A stretch of DNA of 64,000 bases, taken from Phyllostachys edulis. Lineage: Eukaryota > Streptophyta > Magnoliopsida > Poales > Poaceae. The notes beneath the pieces were generated by a model that did not search any database, was not told the origin of the DNA, and saw nothing but the letters and a program-made list of their open reading frames with translations. Of the stretch, positions 33,456-45,935 are shown piece by piece (the stretch's first letter is position 1; each line of letters opens with the position of its first letter). Made by a program: the position numbers and the translations under genes. The stretch covers positions 55,558,016-55,622,015 of the forward strand of contig CM070557.1 of assembly GCA_036346405.1 (NCBI GenBank), in the 5' to 3' direction.

Positions 33456-36400
33456 TGTAACATTCTGATTTTCTAAATCCTTTTTAAATGTGTAAAATAA
33501 ATTAAAGCTATTTTATTTTAATGAGAATTACAAGTTTGGTTCGGTTGGAGAGGTTTGAGTTGCTGAGACCTCCTTTTGGTGTGCCCAGTAGACCTCCCCT
33601 TAGCATATCTTCTTTGGTTGTGTAGGTTTAGACCTCCTCTGTGGTCTAGATCTCCCCGATGGCACGTGAGGTTAAGCCTCCCGTGAAGGCTTAAACCTTC
33701 TCCGCCCGGACGATCCTCACGCCGGGCTTGTTCTTTTGAAATTGGTCACTTGGACCTCTCTGCTGGTTTGAATCTCTTAGGTTCAGACCTCTTTTCTGCT
33801 CGCACTTCTCTTAAGTCTAAACCTCTTGCCGTCTGGGCACCTCTCTATGCCTGCACCTCTTTTCATTGGGACCTCCGTGTGTTCCAGTGAGCTTCTTGTT
33901 CGCTCATGACCTCCTCAATTCATATAAACCCCTTGATATCCTTTCTTGGCCGAAAGGACCTCCCTTGTACTTGATCTGGCGGTCCGACCTCCTCCCATTT
34001 CCAATCCAAAGTTCCGCACCTTCCATGCATTATGTCCCTTCGTGGACCTCCCTTTGTTTTGAATCCAACGGTTTGGACCTCCTCACTTTGAATCTAAAGG
34101 CCTGCACCTCCCGTGCGTAATGTTCCTCCGCGACCTCACCTACTGTTTGATCTTGGCCGTTGACCTCCTTTTCGAGATCCAACCGCCTGCACCTCAACCC
34201 ACTTTTAATCTCAACCATGGACCCCTTAGTAGTTCCTTGGACCGCCTGGCCCAAGACCTTCCCGTGGCTTTGAGAGAGCGGCTTGGGACCTCTCGCTGCA
34301 CCTCCTTTGATGAGATCCTAACCATCGATCTCCTTTGTTGATCCCGACCGTCAGACCTCCCCACGCTCGGACCTCCTTGGTGTACATCAGACCTCCTAGC
34401 CTTCTGACCTCCTCAAGGACCTCTCATGGGCAAGACCTCTCCTTTGACTCGACAGTTTATATTGATCGCCCCACTTGACAAATTTCTCATCATTCTCATT
34501 TCCTCCGCCACGTTATTATATTGAGCATTTAATGTGGGTCTTGTCACATTAAATGCATCCATATACGTGGTGTTTTACTTTGAATTGGGTCACTTAACCG
34601 TACCCTGACATTTTTCTTTGTTCCTTCCCAAGCAACATACATTGTCCTTTCTCGTACCTTTTGTCCAGAGTGGCAGTGACATCTGCCTTGCCACTCACCT
34701 ACCCTTGACCCATTTCTATACTTATCCTGGACTCGTGTATTTCTAGTTTTCTTCACCACTTTGACTACAACTTGCCTAAGAAATTCCACCACTCCACCTT
34801 CTCCATTTTCACCCTCTCGGTTTTGGATCAGAGGCCTTCCCGGGAGAGCTTGGTTCTTACGACCTCCCCTTTCATCCATAGCTTCTTGCCCTTGGTAAGT
34901 TCTTTGATGATCTCCTCCACTCTTGAGTTCACCACTACACTGAAATGGTCATGTCCTTCACAGACCTTCTCTTGTGCACTTCTTTTGGGATTTCTATGGT
35001 GCTCGGGTGAGGACCTCCTCTTCGACCTTGTGCAAGCACCATTGCCTCAGACCTCTTTGCCCGCCGCTAGGTCACACCTTTGGGGCCTTTTTCTAAAGAC
35101 CCTTTTCCTCCGTAAGCTAGACCTTCTCCAAAAGAACCTAATCTAAATACAATACTCTTCATTAATTGGGTTTTTGAGATTCCTCCGAGTTCTCTTGATT
35201 CTTTATTTGGATCTTTGATGGATCTTCATTTGAGCCTTCTTTGAAATTGCCCTCTTATACTTGTAGATCGTGAAGACTCCGTAAAGTCTAAGGATTCTGA
35301 AGAGGAGGAATCTCAAAGTAGCGAGCAAGGTAAGTTACACTTTTGATCATATTGCACCCAAGAATTCAAATTATTTATATCCTGTTTTAACATGTACTGC
35401 ATGCCTATTTATATCAAGATAGTTCAATACCGTTTTAACTTCATAGTTATACCCATTTCCTTTATATGACCCCTGTTGATTTTGGATTGAGCTTATTGTC
35501 ACCATTAGGTCAAGCTTGGCTAATGCAGTAGTATGAGCCAAGAACATTTGAAAAACATATGCTTAGTCATGCCTAGACCAAAAATTATTTATTTGGAGAA
35601 ATCTTTACCAAAAGGACCAAATAATGTTTAAAAATGTTTTGACCATGACATTGGGTTGTCATGGGAATATGAAAATATTGCTGGGAAAGCAAAGAGAATA
35701 AAATGGATTAGACTGGGGCAAAATGGTTAGCTTGGTTGGTGCCAGTTTATGCACGGGATCGTGCCTTTATGGTAGATCGATACCCTTGGGTTTGTGAAAG
35801 TTGCCCTAGTCATATGAGGACCGGTCTTTGAGCGACCAATGCCATGCCTACAATGGGCTATGCCACAATCGTGCAACCACATGTCTCCAGAATGGGGCGT
35901 GGGACTGGCCGATTAATTTACAAAACTCTACCATATGTCGCTCCATTGAGGTGTGGGAGGTCTTGTTTGGCCAATGGTCTTTATAACCCATCGCTCCCAT
36001 CGGTGCAAGAGGGGCTTCCGCGGATTGCTATCCACAGGGGTGAAACCTTAGCAAGGAAAGGCAGGTGGAGCAATGCATTGTAAAGACCTTGTCATGAACT
36101 CTAGACCTCTTACCTTCTAAGAAGGAGAGGTGGCACTCACAAGATGCCAAACAAACTAGAGGAATCATGTCGTGTGGGTAAAGTGCACAACCTCTGCAGA
36201 GTTAAATCTATTCGAATAGCCGTGTCCACGGTCATGGACGTGCTGGCAAAGGCCACTTGAAGTTAGATGTTGGATTTGGGGTTTCGAAATGTTTGCTAAA
36301 AGCTGCTTTTGGGATTTTATCCCATGGGTTTGGACAGGAGCCTAATGTCGAGGGTATCCTTCACCAATTCGTTGATGAATGCTACTCAACCTAAAAACTG

Positions 36401-37198
36401 CTTTGCTAAATGAATTTTAGCTATTAAAGATCTGCTGGAACTTAGTAATGGTATTTGTAAGAAAATTGGCTTTGTGCAAAATAACCATATTATGCCATCC
36501 TTGATTATCCATCTATGCATGTCATGTTGCTAACCCACGGTGTAACTTGCGAAGCACACTGTTGTTGTGCTCACTCTTGCTCATTGCAATCTTTGCGTGA
36601 GAAGATATCACAAGGAAGAAGATCAAAGCACTAGGTTGTGCCCTCCAACATTTGCCTGTGGCGTGTTGATGGACCCTTTGAATTCTTTTTGCTTTTATGT
36701 ATTTATGTTTGGCCCAAGGCCACCTTGTAAACAACTTTGTAAATGCTTTGTTTGAATAAAGGTGTGTTCTCGATGTCACCACCATTGTGTATATGTCAGT
36801 GAAGAGCTAGCCATGATCCTTGGGACTAGCTCAAGTTTCACAGAGGACCTTGGAGCAGGCTCGGTCCACCATGTCCTCATGAAGGGATGAACATGTGGGG
36901 TTCCGGAGTGATCCCAGACCTCCACGACCTCCTCTAGAGGGGTTGTGGGAGGTCTTGGTACGCCCTCGGACCTCCTCGTTTGTTTCTACGTGGGGACATA
37001 GCAGGGCGTGGGTGCTCCTCGGTTCAAAGACTCTCTCTCGGGTCATGTTCTCCTGGACCTCCAGGAGGTCTTGCTGGACCTCCTGGGTGGTCTTGGTGGA
37101 CTGTCCGAGAGGTCCTTTATGGACCTCCTGGGAGGTCCTGATGGACTTTCCAGAGGTCCTAGAGGATCTCTCGGGTGCCCTAGGATTGGGTCGTCACA
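33456..37198. mobile_element. Gypsy-type solo LTR nested in Copia gag
   Basis: The 3.74-kb unit starts TGTAACATTCTGATTTTC and ends GGGTCGTCACA. The duplication CACCT is perfect at 33451-33455 and 37199-37203. It shares start (TGTAACAT), inner block (36170-36250) and end (GGGTCG) with the LTR at 42202-45137. Long stretches are runs of GACCTCC/GGAGGTC motifs in both orientations (33550-34450, 36880-37180). No protein-coding region is recognised, so it is a solo LTR. Confidence 0.9.
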
Positions 37199-37502
37199 CA
37201 CCTCCTTCACACGATCAATTCCCTCGTGCATCTTTTGAAGCGTCACCCACGCCTCACGTGCCGCCTCCTTGCCGGCGAGTTGCCGCGATCATGGAGTTCT
37301 GCACCGCCGGTAGATGATGGCCAAGGCCGTCTGGTCTACCTTGTCGCCCACCTCCTTGTCCTTTGCCTTCGGATCGATCGCACCCAGACTTCGGGCGCGC
37401 ATGTTCGCTTTCATCTTCATAGCCCACACCGGATAATTGTCGGTCGTCAGACAGATATAGGAGGGAGATCGGCCCATCCCGGGTCTTCGCCTTGTCGCCC
37501 AT
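37199..37502 (-). pseudogene. Copia gag N-terminal part
   Basis: An ATG at 37502 opens the gag frame about 30 bp after the primer site. The translation passes through DNYPVWAMKMKANM, the conserved NYxxWxxxM opening of Copia gag, after a one-base shift between two frames. It continues up to the solo LTR. Confidence 0.85.
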
Positions 37503-37544
37503 GATCTTCAGATGGCACCAAGATCAATAGGCTCTGATACCACT

Positions 37545-37966
37545 TGTTAGAACAGATCAAAGAAACAAACTCAATCGATCCAAGATGGCTTACGCTCAGC
37601 ACAACGCTCTCCAGACAATCGAATCCAGTAACTGGAACTTCTCGGCAAAAGATCGCTAGAAGCCGATCCTTGGAGAAAAGCACACACACAACTCTGATCT
37701 CTGGAGAAGCAAACACGCATACGCTGCTAGAGGAAGTCACGTACACAATGCAAGAAGCAATACATGATGGATATTTTGATGCTGCACATCAGCTTTTCTA
37801 TTGACTCTTTTTCCTCACGTTCACCTGTTTACATAGTGCTTAGCCCATCTTTATACACGTATGCCCAACTCGACTCAGACACGTATTCAAGCATGAATAG
37901 GAAACAGACTCAGATATGAAACTTACACCGAAACGGAAACAAAAAAAAACAAGATTATTTCTAACA
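37545..37966 (-). repeat. 5' LTR of the non-autonomous Copia element
   Basis: A 422-bp direct repeat of 31394-31812, followed by the duplication GTTGT. Confidence 0.93.
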
Positions 37967-37971
37967 GTTGT

Positions 37972-40765
37972 GGTTCCTCCTTAAGTTTGGGAGCAATGAA
38001 CTATTTGGTATGATTCTGCATGCTGTAAAATAAAATCACAGGGAGAAGGACGCGGACCAATAAATCTGGCTAAATAACATAGATAGACGAAGAGCAAATG
38101 GGTGGTAGACTCTGTAAGCTAGAACAGTTAAGTATTACCTGTGGATTAGCAGCCTTTTTTCCAGTTTGTTGGGCAGTAAATAAGCTTTTATGTGCACTTT
38201 GTGCTGCAGAAATGTCCTTTACATAGGTATATGTTTTGGGACAAATATATCTAAACTAAAGAGTCCTGTGTGGCAATCAAGGGAAATGAATTCTATAGGA
38301 TATGAGAAGGGGTTCAATACCTGGACAAAGTTACATCCATAATAACCTATTTTGCTGCTGAAAGCGGTGTGGTCTGAGGATGGTCATCAACTTACTGATC
38401 TGATAGAGAAGAGCAAAGCAAATGAATTAAAATAGCAAAGGCAAACCAAAAACAAATGTAGGAAATGTTGCTGCTGTAGTACACTGACTATAGCGACAGG
38501 AAAAAGCAAGAGATAGTAATTTAACTATAGGCAACTCAATAGATTTTCCCATCACTCCTCTTTCTCTCCTCTTATGCTCGACAGCCAGCAGTGCTAAGAG
38601 AATAAGGAATAGACAACGGTAAGAAGGTAAATAAAGCAAAAGATATATCATATAATAAAGGCGGCAATGGTAAGAGGTAGTGGTGCCGAAAACACATCGA
38701 CACGATAGAAGCCTAGATGCTATATCATAAATCAAATGAACTATGTTTTGTCCAGACAAATAATTCTGTAAGGTTCATAGACCAGGGGAAAAAAGAGAAA
38801 AAAGAGCTAACAGTCTGACACAATAAATAAACTACGTTTTTATACTTTGCTCGTAGGGAAAAAAGCGAGAAAGTAGCGGCATGTGCAATTGAGACCACAT
38901 AAGAATTATCAAAAGATCAGGAGATATATAATTAGAGTAATCGGTAACCTTAAAAGCAGTCAACCCAGGATAGTGTAACACATGAGAAAAAAAGTAAGAG
39001 AAAGTAAGGCATGATACTAACGGAAGAAGAATTAATGAAAGATGAGGTTCAAGCAGTTTCTTTCCACAACATGCTTCCTCTGATTCGATGCCAAGAAGGT
39101 CACCTTTTTTGTTCTTGATTCATGCCACATCATGTTGGTTAAGAGGAGGCTACCAAGCGAGGTCTGTTGAACCCATTTGTTTGCTATCGGTTTCATCTTG
39201 CATGGAAGCTGTATCACAATCACATAATCGACATTTTAGCTATATCAAAATTCTATTGGCGTTAGAAAATGGCAGACAACAAAAGAAGATATTAGAACTA
39301 AATGTGGTTGGTAAGAAAGCACCTACCTGCACTTCCAAAAGGAACCTCCAGCTTCATAAATCATCCAATGAACTGCTGAAATCCCTTCCTAATTACTAAT
39401 GATTCAAAAAACATACACATGACAATTGGTCGAAAAAAACCTAGAAAAAATCGCACCTCCGTAGGATCACCCGCTTGGACCATTGAACACACATACTTAA
39501 TAGGTGCGCAAAACAATCCCAACCTCGCGACATATCATTGTTTTTATCAAATCCAGTGTAGCAGAGTTTTAAAGAGGACATGTACCTTCTGAATTATTTG
39601 GTCTAATAGGAGCTAAGGAAAGATGGGATGAAAAACATATAGTGGGATAATAGACAGGGAAACCATATAAAATGCAAGCAAGTCATCAGCTCTCTAGTTG
39701 AAGCAAAACTATCTCCAACAAAGCAGAGAATGTATAACAATCTTAAATCTTAAAAGAACTAAGAAATCATTCACAAAACAACTAACTATTTGGTCTAATA
39801 GGAGGTAAGGAAAAATGGGGAAAAAACATATGATGCGATAATAGACAGCGAAACCATATAAAATGCAAGCCAGTCATCAGCTCTTTAGTGGAAGCAAAAC
39901 TGTCTCCAACAAAGCAAAGAATGTGGCCTGAGTAAGAGTAAGAGTAAGCTATATAAAATACAAACCATGAGAAAGGCAAGAGGTATGATGCCGAAGCACA
40001 TGAAAAATAGAAAAGCATGTGGCTGTATGACGGACAACAATAAGAACAATAGAAAACGTTTGTACGGTAATGGTGTAGTAGAGTCGAGGAAATTAAGTAG
40101 GTATGGTAAATAACAAAAGAGGAAACAATAAAAAACGAAACAACAGTTTGGCTTAAGAGTAAGCTACCTAAACAAAGGGTCGTTGTTTATACCGATCTCC
40201 TATGAACTCGTAGTGTAGAGTGTACACAGATAGTAGATGGTGTTGTTGGTTCAAGATTGGTGGGTGGACAATGTACATGCTAACAAATTGAGTACTCAAT
40301 AACAAACCTAGGCAAATATAAATTTGCAAGACTGTTCTGACTGTGTTTTCGAAGGAAGGACCGTGAGTCTATATATGTACACTATGTATGCAGCCATAGA
40401 AAAGAGAGAGTGAAAGAAAGGAACTGAACAGTATAACAGAACATCGAAGCAGCACGAGAATGTGTACATAGGAACGACACAACATATACGCACATCCTAA
40501 TGTATTTATAGACAGCTGCATATAGGTAGTGCTATATAGATAACATAATACTTTGTGCATTTATAATGTTGTGGTTATCAAAAGGTGATCCATGGTGGGT
40601 TTTATTCCATGAATTACTTGCTGGACTTATTAGTAAATGTGATTTAAATTAAGAGTATAAAAGGTTTAGGTAACATTCTAGGCTTAGTGTTTGAGCCGGG
40701 GTGTTACAAAGAATCCAAGACGAACGTGGATAAAGTTGTTGCAAGAATACATATATGTATTGATT
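37972..40765. other. Unassigned AT-rich sequence with a 138-bp direct duplication
   Basis: No gene could be supported. 39595-39732 and 39787-39924 are near-identical direct copies starting TATTTGGTCTAATAGGAG, 54 bp apart. Short open frames are scattered and unrecognised. Confidence 0.45.
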
Positions 40766-41081
40766 CATTATTTTGTTATATTATAAATCTGCTACTGAAA
40801 GGTATACATTCTCATAGAAGTACCTCGACAATTTTGCGAATTTTGCAGAAATATATGTCAAATCAACAACTCATTGATGCTGGTAGGAAAAAAAATAGAC
40901 CAAACAAACCAAGCTATTCAACATTCAAAAATGGTGTGCTGCTGACTCACGCTTTCTGTTTTTTCAGCTCTTTTTCACAACAATTTTTTTAGGAATCCTT
41001 TCTTGCAGGTTGTTCCACAAACTGTTGAAGTCGGAGTTCAAACTGCTACTTCTCTAACACAACAAGTAGGTTTTCTATTCT
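40766..41081 (+). pseudogene. Duplicated fragment of the NPSN gene (exons 6 and 7 with introns)
   Basis: This stretch matches 53618-53912 of the SNARE gene: the end of intron 5, exon 6 (ATGTCAAATCAACAACTCAT), intron 6 and exon 7 (TCTCTAACACAACAAGT), then breaks off just after the exon 7 donor. Introns are kept, so it arose by DNA duplication and not by reverse transcription. Base changes and an A-run alter exon 6, so it cannot give a protein. It abuts the GTAGAATA repeat region at its right edge. Confidence 0.93.
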
Positions 41082-42196
41082 ACGCCACATGGTCAACATA
41101 AGTAATATTCCACGTAAATGCATCGAGCGAAAAATGTAGCAAAGAATCAACGACAATATACACACACACACACACTATTATGTAGATAAGTGTAGAATAT
41201 CTATTCTACACGCCAACCAACCCACTGAGCCCGATCGAGGGAGCCGCACAGCCCAAAACCAACAGTTATGGAACATGAACTTACGACCCCCAAGCGCTAC
41301 GCCACATGGTCAAGCCAACGCAGCACGCCCGACAGATGTGGCAGTAAAGTTTAACGAGTTGTCCTGTAAACTCATGATTACAATAAACAAGCTTAACTAG
41401 TAGTAAATTATATTGTATGTGAAAGTAAATGTGATACTCAATTTTACTGTCACACTTTACACAACAGTTTCAAAATTTTCCACGGATTTTTTAGGAATCG
41501 CAATGCGAGAGGGGTTGGGGGAAGTTGCATATTTCCAGTGATGCTTGGGTATCTGTTCCTCTCTCTCCGGAGTCAATCGCAACATTTTGTGGGCCATGGA
41601 CCCCAAGACCCCATGACGACATCACATGGCAGCATGAGAATGGCTGTGACATTGCAGTAAACTCCAAAGAGCAGTCCAGTAAAATTGGTAGTGCAGTAAA
41701 AACAACAACGTCTAGTAGTAATTTAGGATATATATATAGAAGTAAATATTATCTCCATTTTTACTACTGAGCAACTCACAGTCGTTTCAATTGTTTTGAT
41801 ATTTTTTCTTCAGAAATCGCCAATGGGGGAAGTGCCATATATTACAAGGATGGGCAGCAACGTTCGGGATTCTCCACCACTGTAGCAAATTTAGAATCTC
41901 TCTCTCCAGCGGTGCTACAACCCTCACAAAACCCGCGATGAAATCAGAGGCTCTCTGACGATCTCCACCGTCCCCCATTCCCGTCAGGATCAGAGACGAC
42001 CCATCCCCGTTAGCGTGAGGGGATAACCAGTAAACGAATACCCTTAATGCAATAAAAACCTCACGATACATGTAACATGATAGCGTCAGTGATATTACGC
42101 ACCATTTACGATAAGAGATGACATAGAAAATAGTAAAAAAATCATTCTGCATATACAGACCTGTCTGGATATGTGGGGAGCGTGTTGGCAATCCCC
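41082..42196. repeat. Repeat block with GTAGAATA palindrome, left part
   Basis: A perfect palindrome lies at 41190-41211 (10-bp arms GTGTAGAATA/TATTCTACAC). The surrounding CACTATTATGTAG...CACGC text recurs at 46327-46372. The motif CAGTAAA or TTTTACTG recurs many times. The block continues after the Gypsy insertion at 45936. No coding region is recognised. Confidence 0.6.
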
Positions 42197-42201
42197 AACA
42201 C

Positions 42202-45137
42202 TGTAACATCCCGATTTTTTAGGTCTTTTTGAAAATTTTCAAAATAAAAAAAACCATTTGGTTTTGTTGAAGTTCTAAAGCTTAAATTGAGATTTTGGGA
42301 TTGAAAGTGTTTTAAATGACTAAATCAAACTTCAACTAATCCAAAAGTTTGGTTTGTTTTGAGTTTGTTGGAGTTCTCTGGTGTTGAATCCCCTTTCTCT
42401 GTTCGCTCCGTGTTCCTCTCGGCCCAGCTCTTTCTTCTTTAGACCTCTCTTTCGTTTGGACATCTCCCTCGGTCCAAGACCTCCCGGGGTGGTCCTAGGA
42501 GACCTCCCGGGGTGGTCCTGGGAGACCTCCGGGTGGTCCTAGAGACCGGTCACAACCTCCCCTTTGGTCACGACCTCCCCTTGTGTCACGACCTCCCCTT
42601 TGGTCATAACCTCCCCTTTTGGTTGGACCACCCTCCTGAGTTTTAACTAGCCCCACCTGTCTGTCCTACTCACCTTCTTCTTTCTCCCGTTGCGTCACTG
42701 CTGACGCAATATTCCTCGTGCATTAAATGTCGTTGTGTCGTATTAAATGCTGTCACTTTTGCAGTAACTTGTTCTCCCTCTTGTCTCCTCCCCTACGCCC
42801 TACTTGCCCCCATTTCCTCCTTCACATGTCGGCCGTGCTCTGTCCTGTCGCACACCTACCTTTGACCTCATGTGCGTCTCTGAGTCTCTCAGTGACTCTC
42901 CCCGTCTCCCCTGGCTATAAAAGCCTAAGCAGCCCTCTTTCATCACCTTTTTCCACACCCAATTATCTAGCTCTCGAGTCTCGCCTAGTTTCGTCGTGCT
43001 TCGAGTTTCACCAAGGAGTCCACTAAAGCCTGCGTCGTCGCCTCCCTATCGCCAAGGAGTTCGCTAGAGCCTACGCCATCTTCAGCCACCTCGCTGCCGA
43101 AGGATTCACTGGAGCACCCACGCCGTCTTCGACCGTCGTCCTCTGACCCTCCCTCCTCCTTTAGTCTCTCTTGGCCTTGATGAGTTTCTCCGTGTCCTGT
43201 TCTCTTCCCTTGTTCCTACGACTACGTTGCGTAGTCGTATCCCTTCCTACAATCACGCTGCATAGTCGTATCCTTCTTGTATTCTCCGTACAACCGTGTT
43301 GAGTAGTTGTACCCTTTGTAGGACCTCCCCCTCAGTTGGACCTCCTCCCGACCCGTTGAACCTCTTCCCACTGTGTCGCTGGACCTCCTCCCACTGGCTT
43401 GACCTCCTCGACTAGTCGAGCCTCCTCTCGAGAGCTCGTTCCTAATTCATTTAATTCGGTTCCTTGCTGTTTATTCTAGTTTGGTTTGTTTTGGAGTTCA
43501 TTTGGATTTTAATTGGTATTTATTTGATTTTGCTTCGTTCTCACATGTAGATTTCGATGACTCTGGAGAGCCTGAGTACTCTGAAGAAGTAGACCCTCAA
43601 GCTTTCGAGCAAGGCAAGTTACACCCTTGATCATATTGAATCCCAGTATCTCAAATTATTTAAGTTCTATTTCAAATTATTATTGCATGCTTATTTTAAA
43701 TTCAAGTAACTTAAATTCCTATTTTAACTTCATAGTTATTCCCAATTCCTTTGTACATCCAAACTTGATTGTTGATTCAACCACCCCTTGTCACCATAGT
43801 AAAGAGCTAGTTGGTACATTAGTATGAACTAGCACGTGTTGCAAAACTCTCTGCTTAGTCAAAGTTTAGACCCAAAAATTTTGATTTGGGGATTTTACTG
43901 CCAAAAGACCAATATTGTCAAAATGTTTTAACCATGACATTGGGTTGTCGTGGAAGTTTGAAAATGTTTTTGGAAAAGCAAAGTAAAAGAAAATTGGTTT
44001 GGACTTGGGTGAACTGGTTCTTCGGAAGGGTGCATGTTCATGCACGGGATCGATTTATTTCTATGATCGAGGCCCGTGGTTCATTGGAAGTCGCCTGTCG
44101 CTTAAGGACCGGTCTTCGAGTCAGATCTTGTTATGCCTCACCGCAACCACATGTTTCAATGGGCGAACTCGGCCGACAATTTGCAATGTTCCACCGTGGT
44201 CGCTCCATCCGCCAAAGTGTGTCTTGACGACCTACTTTTATTTATTCCCACCTAGCGCAAGAGGGGCTAGGAACCCGCGGTCTCTATCCAAAGGGGGCGA
44301 AACCTCAGTGAGGGGGGACTGCGGTAGAATGACGCATTGTAAAGGCCTTGTCACGTGCTCTAGACCGCTTACCTATGGTAGTGAGCGGTGGTATCGACGG
44401 ATGCCAAGCAAACTAGAGAAGTCGTGTCATATGGGTAAAGCTGTACACCTTTGCAGAGTGTAAAACTATTCGAATAACCGTGTCCACGGTCATGGACATG
44501 CTAGCAAAGCCACTCCAAGTTAGATTTTGCTTTTTTTTTCAAAAGACTTTGTGAAATGGTTTTGGATGTCCATCCAAATGGGTTTTGGGCAAGAAGCCTT
44601 GTGATAGGAGGGTATCCTTCACCACTTGTTGATAAATGTTATCCGACTATAAAACTGAGATCTAGAAAATGAATTTTAGTTATTGTATAACTGCTTTGGA
44701 ACTTAGTATAAGTATTTGGAAAGAAACATAGCTTTATGCAAATCAACTCTATAAGCCTTCCTTTGAGATATCCTTGCATGCATTTAATCTGTTACTTGAC
44801 GAGTGTGACTTGCGAGCACGGTTGTTATGCTCACTCTTGCTTGATTCAATCTTTGAGCAAGAGAGGATGTCTACGAGGAGCCAGAGGACTAGGACGTCTA
44901 GGCTGCGCCCTCCAAACGATTGCCTGTGGTGAATCGTGTGGTCTACTGCTTTTGTCTTCCGCTGTGTTTGTTTTTGTCGGCTCTTAAGCCATTCTTGTAA
45001 TCAACTCTGTTGTTTATTAATAAAGTTGCGCTGATGGATGTTACCACATTTGTTTACTATATGAGCTAGCCGCTGATCTTTGGGACTAGCTCGGTTTTGC
45101 ACAGAGGATTCGGACCTCCTGGGTCCGGGTCGCGACA
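42202..45137 (+). repeat. 5' LTR of the deleted Gypsy element
   Basis: A 2.94-kb LTR. 42470-42640 and 43320-43440 are rich in GACCTCC motifs. 44420-44510 holds the block shared with 36170-36250 and 6010-6100. Confidence 0.88.
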
Positions 45138-45717
45138 AGAAGTGGTATCAGAGTCATCTCGACTGTAGATCGTAACCTAGTAGAATGGCCGTTAGTTGAA
45201 ATTTCAAAATTTATTTTATATAACAAGAAAAATAATTTGCTCTTTCCTCATCTTGGTCGTCTTTCTATCCTTACCTCTTTCTTGATATTTTTCCTTACCT
45301 TTTTTCTCTTTCACCATTTTACAATGTCAAATGGATCCTCTTTCCTTTGAAATTTCTATAGGTGGTCTCTCGAGAAGCTATCCTGGCGTTCAAGACCTCA
45401 AGACTCGAAGCTGTCAAAGGAGCGTCGTCGCGCAAGAACCACCGAAGGCCGCGAGCGTCGAGTAGAACGTTGTATAGCTATTAAAGTATTTGAAAAAGCT
45501 TTTTGTGTTGGTTGTTTTGCTTGGGTGGGTTGTTTCGCCCTGTCCCCCTTAGTTTCTCCTCTTCTTTCCTAAGTCTGTGGAGTTTGAACAGATGGTGACT
45601 ACTTGCAACCAAGAAGGGCAAAGACCAAGCAATGTAATCAGGAGAATGTGCAAGAGAACCCAGTTCCACCGCCGCCACCCCCTCCAGCTGAAGGACTCGA
45701 CTGGAACTAGATGATGA
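45138..45717 (+). pseudogene. Remnant of the Gypsy internal region
   Basis: The primer site is followed by an untranslated leader and a short piece. Its right end, read on the plus strand, gives a Pro-rich string (NPVPPPPPPPAEG) compatible with a Gypsy gag, ending at the deletion joint near 45717. No protease, integrase or reverse transcriptase is present. Confidence 0.5.
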
Positions 45718-45935
45718 CCTGTGGTGAATCGTGTGGTCTACTGCTTTTGTCTTCTGCTGTTTGTTTTTGTCGGCTCTTAAGCCGTTCTTGTAATCAACTC
45801 TGTTGTTTATTAATAAAGTTGTATTGATGGATGTTACCACATTTGTTTACTGTATGAGCTAGCCGCTGATCCTTGGGACTAGCTCAGTTTTGCACAGAGG
45901 ATTGGGACCTCCTGGGTCCGGGTCGTGACAAACAC

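Larger units (their letters stand above)
31394..37966 (-). mobile_element. Non-autonomous Copia retrotransposon with gag and protease only
   Basis: LTRs at 31394-31812 and 37545-37966 begin TGTTAGAACAGATCAAA and end TTTCTAACA. Perfect duplications GTTGT lie at 31389-31393 and 37967-37971. GCTCTGATACCA at 37531-37542 is the inverted primer site, and ATCACCCCCTTAAT after the left LTR is the inverted polypurine tract. The minus-strand order is gag start (37502-37199), a Gypsy solo LTR (33456-37198), the rest of gag, a zinc knuckle, protease, a short unidentified stretch, then a piece like the end of pol next to the tract. Integrase, reverse transcriptase and RNase H are absent. Without the solo LTR it would be about 2.8 kb. 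Confidence 0.93.
42202..45930 (+). mobile_element. Gypsy-type element reduced by internal deletion
   Basis: A full LTR (42202-45137) starts TGTAACATCCCGATTTTTTAGG and ends GGGTCGCGACA. The primer site TGGTATCAGAG is at 45143-45153. After about 560 bp of internal sequence, the last 213 bp of the LTR recur at 45718-45930. The outer flanks carry the perfect duplication AACAC (42197-42201 and 45931-45935). Thus a complete insertion lost nearly all of gag-pol and most of the 3' LTR in one deletion. The LTR is related to the solo LTR at 33456-37198. Confidence 0.92.
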
